From Poecilobothrus nobilitatus (taxonomy: Eukaryota > Arthropoda > Insecta > Diptera > Dolichopodidae), in NCBI GenBank assembly GCA_947095535.1, contig OX352774.1, positions 10,168,001 to 10,232,000 of the forward strand: 64,000 nt of DNA. Reading direction: 5' to 3'. Each line of letters begins with the position of its first letter. The first letter of the stretch is position 1. The notes under the pieces are model-generated. The model was not told the DNA's origin, did no database searches, and was given only the letters and a program-made list of their open reading frames with translations. Shown piece by piece: positions 61,501 to 64,000 of the stretch. Both the position numbers and the translations under genes were made by a program.

Positions 61501-62976
61501 CTTACAATTATCTTATAAAATGGGAAATGAATTTAATTTTTTTTTCCAAAGATTCAAAAAATCTATAGTTTAATATTTTTGTATAAAAAGTAATGAACCT
61601 TAAGTTAAAATCAGTTTTCCAAAAATATAGTAAGCATAAAAAAATGAAAAAAAAAAAATAATCCCAAAAGAAAAGTTTTTTTTTTTTTAAATTCATTTTC
61701 TTCATCTTTTTTGTTTTTTTTTCCTTTTTTATCTCATTCAAATTTAAATGAACACAAAAAATTTAAAATAAATCTTCTATTTCTTTAATTTATGAACCAA
61801 TAGAAATTTACCAGTCTCCAAACACATCATGAAGGAATATAAAATTCAAAAATTTAATCAAAACTTTCCATATTAATCCCATATATGGTAAAAAACAAAA
61901 TAAAAACAAAAAAAAAAAGAATTCATCCTTTCATTTATTATTTTTTTGTCTTTTTCACATAAACACACACACACTCTTTATGTTTTGTCTTAACTGTAGG
62001 AAAAATTCAAAAATAGTTTCCATTTTTACATAGAATTTTTATTAAAATTGTAATGAAAAAAAACAAAATAAAAGAAACAAATACTTAATTGAAATTTACT
62101 TCAACTTTGGCATCAATTGAAAGACAAACAAAAAAAAAAAAAAAGAAAAATTAACATAACAAAAACAAACAACAGAAACATTTAAATTCAACATAGATAA
62201 CATTTCTATTAAGATAGACACTGACATATAGGTAAACAATTTTATCATATTAAACACAGCTGATATTAAAAAAAAAAAAAAAAACATCTTAAATTTCTTA
62301 TAAAATATTCAAAATTTAACCTAATAATGTCATATATATACGAATTCACCAGAAATGCATATAATGCATTCAAATACAACTTCAATTATTTGATTGTTTT
62401 CAATGATATGAATGCACATTATCTAAAGATTAAATTTTGCTGATGATTTCAAATAATAAATTTGGATATGCGTTTATATATTTAATTTCTCTTTGTTTTC
62501 TTCTGATTCATTAGAATCATCTCTTATTTCAAAATTTAATAGTAAATCTACTGCATTTACCATGCTTTAAACTAATATTGCTTTTAGTTGAAATGATCAC
62601 GTGTGCAAAAGACTATTATTTTAATATAAAAGCGACATATGAAATCCCTCTATTCTCTTCATTTAATACCTATAATACAAAAAAACTTGCATACTTACTA
62701 TTTTTGAGACAAAAACTTACTCTATAAAACTTCTAAATGTTTTCGTTTAATTTTAACAAAATTGCGAAAAGATACAATCGAAGATCCATTGTATTTTTTG
62801 TTACTGCAACTATAGTTAAATTTTAGCTTTTTAATCTGCTGTAAGTAGATTTAAAGCTGAAAGTACATTTATTAAAATTTAAAAATAATTTTATTCCGTA
62901 TAGCCCTTAATTATAAAATAGATGGCATAAAATATATGAATAAATTCTCTTTAAAGCAACTTACTTCCTAATAATT
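58548..62976. other. Gene-free AT-rich stretch
   Basis: Homopolymer-rich, with no supported gene. Open frames near 59680, 60681, 60814, 61508 and 62096 are short and biased to Phe/Lys/Asn. A splice-like site on the minus strand near 59103 is entered separately. Confidence 0.5.
59095..59140 (-). promoter_or_regulatory. Second candidate recursive-splicing site
   Basis: On the minus strand a T-rich tract ends TGTTTTTCGTTTTAG|GTAAGGAAAC, with the junction between 59104 and 59103. It fits the acceptor-donor juxtaposition (Y)nNYAG|GTRAG and has the same strand as the site near 10522. No open exon follows, favouring a zero-length exon over a normal one. Confidence 0.4.
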
Positions 62977-63836
62977 TTAGTACATTTTTTTTTTTTTTAA
63001 TTTTAAAAGTTTACTTATTAGTTTAAGCCTATCCATCCGTTTGTCCATTTGTTTACAAAACAACGTTTCAGACAGAATAATAATATTTTAGCCATTTTAA
63101 AAACAAAACAAGTAAATGTAACAGTAAATCAATGCAACCGACTTATTAATACCGGCATAATTCGACTTAGATTAAAAATACATAAGTTTTTGGAAGTTGC
63201 TTGAACCGCCTCCCTTTCCTTCCTTATTCAACTAGGATTTGAGGAACGTAAAAGAGGCATACTTTAACAATTTTGTACAAAATTTCAAGTTTCTATCTTT
63301 ATTAATTTCGAAGAAACGCTAGTTAGACTTTGGTAGGCATGTTTCAGCTACTCGAACTACCACTCCCATTCTTCTCAAATTTCAGCGAAATAGAGGAAAC
63401 ATTACAGAACACTCTTGTACCAATTTTAAAGGTTCTATCTTTATTGGTTTTGGAGATATGCTCGCTTGCACTTGGTTAGTTCGGAAGCCTCGGTAGTTTC
63501 CAAAATCCGAACCCATGGTCCAAATCCTCTCAAATGTTAGTTTTCAATTTTAAAGAAAAGGAAAAACATAACAGAAAACCCTCGTACTAAAAATAAAGTT
63601 TCTACCTTTATTGGTTTTAGAGATATGCTCGTGTTTGCTCTGGACCTCGTTCGGGAGCTTTTAACAACTTTTCTTTATTATATAGGATTTTCTTAAAATT
63701 CAGGAGTTTGTCTTTAAGATTTTTTCTTACATGTAAAATTTTAAGAAAGGTGCAAGTCAAAATATTCTAAACAGTTTCTATTGTCTTTTAGAAAATTTAA
63801 ACCTTTAAATACCTATAGTTTGATTTTCTGCCTTGT
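62977..63836 (+). mobile_element. HINE copy, termini type 2, with cassette-C repeats
   Basis: The left end TTTAGTACATTT, TTACTTATTAGTTTAAGCC, a decayed GTCY tract (CCATCCGTTTGTCCATTTG) and TTTACAAAAC are those of type-2 elements. The right end (GGTGCAAGTCAAAATATTCT, CTGCCTTG at 63829-63836) also matches. The centre is different: tandem units beginning TATCTTTATT at 63294, TATCTTTATTGGTTTTGGAG at 63436 and TACCTTTATTGGTTTTAGAG at 63603, with an earlier eroded unit before them. Spacings are 142 and 167 bases. Confidence 0.7.
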
Positions 63837-64000
63837 TAAATAATAAAATTTTCCAATTTTAAAATAAAAATGGAAAATTTTTAATAACAAAATTTTCCAT
63901 TTTCCAAAAAAAAATCACATAATTGTTAATCGTTTAAAATGAATTCCAATCTTTTCGCAATAAGAATGATAAATACCAACATGTATATATGTATAATTTC
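63837..64000. other. AT-rich end of window
   Basis: A local inverted repeat of AAAATTTTCCATTTT-type words lies at 63845-63905. Nothing else is seen. Confidence 0.4.

Overview
The window looks like AT-rich, non-genic nuclear DNA from a true fly (Diptera, probably a schizophoran). This rests on the mix of mobile elements: a Jockey-clade non-LTR retrotransposon, Tc1/mariner relics with DD41D spacing, and many non-autonomous Helitron/Helentron-type elements of the mini-me/DINE-1/HINE kind, with (GTCY)n microsatellites, subterminal inverted repeats, a 3' hairpin and a CTTG-type terminus. Homopolymer A and T tracts are everywhere. I recognise no complete host gene. Host-gene signals are limited to two minus-strand sites (junctions near 10522 and 59103) that look like recursive-splicing points, and one weak exon candidate near 10.4-11.06 kb. 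If the splice sites are real, the window lies inside a very long intron of a minus-strand gene.

Layout. 1-3900: the 3' part of a Jockey-like element, with the end of ORF1 (three zinc knuckles), a full-length open ORF2 (endonuclease plus reverse transcriptase), and a 3' UTR ending in poly(A). 3.9-6.1 kb: featureless. 6.1-6.35 kb: tRNA-derived SINE, apparently dimeric. 6.5-9.87 kb: a nest in which a mariner relic abuts one HINE and is split by a second. 9.9-15.3 kb: SINEs, a candidate exon with an in-frame 63-bp duplication, and the best-preserved HINE (12869-14191). 15.3-19.6 kb: very low complexity. 19.6-24.4 kb: decayed HINEs and a foldback. 29.7-30.1, 38.1-38.8, 40.8-42.5, 52.8-53.4 and 63.0-63.8 kb: further HINE copies. 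36.0-36.4 kb: a young, 5'-truncated LOA-like LINE end with a perfect 12-bp target-site duplication. 44.9-45.7 kb: nested inverted repeats. 48.4-48.7 kb: RTE-like fossil. 51.75-52.1 kb: GC-rich MITE candidate. 54.1-54.7 kb: SINE between direct repeats. 57.8-58.55 kb: palindromic MITE next to an internally inverted second mariner relic.

The most notable pattern is the HINE set. Copies share termini but carry different central tandem cassettes (A, B or C) in different numbers. Two copies with different subterminal inverted repeats carry the same cassette A, so ends and middles appear to have been exchanged. Family names come from motif recognition without database search. Boundaries of decayed copies are approximate.
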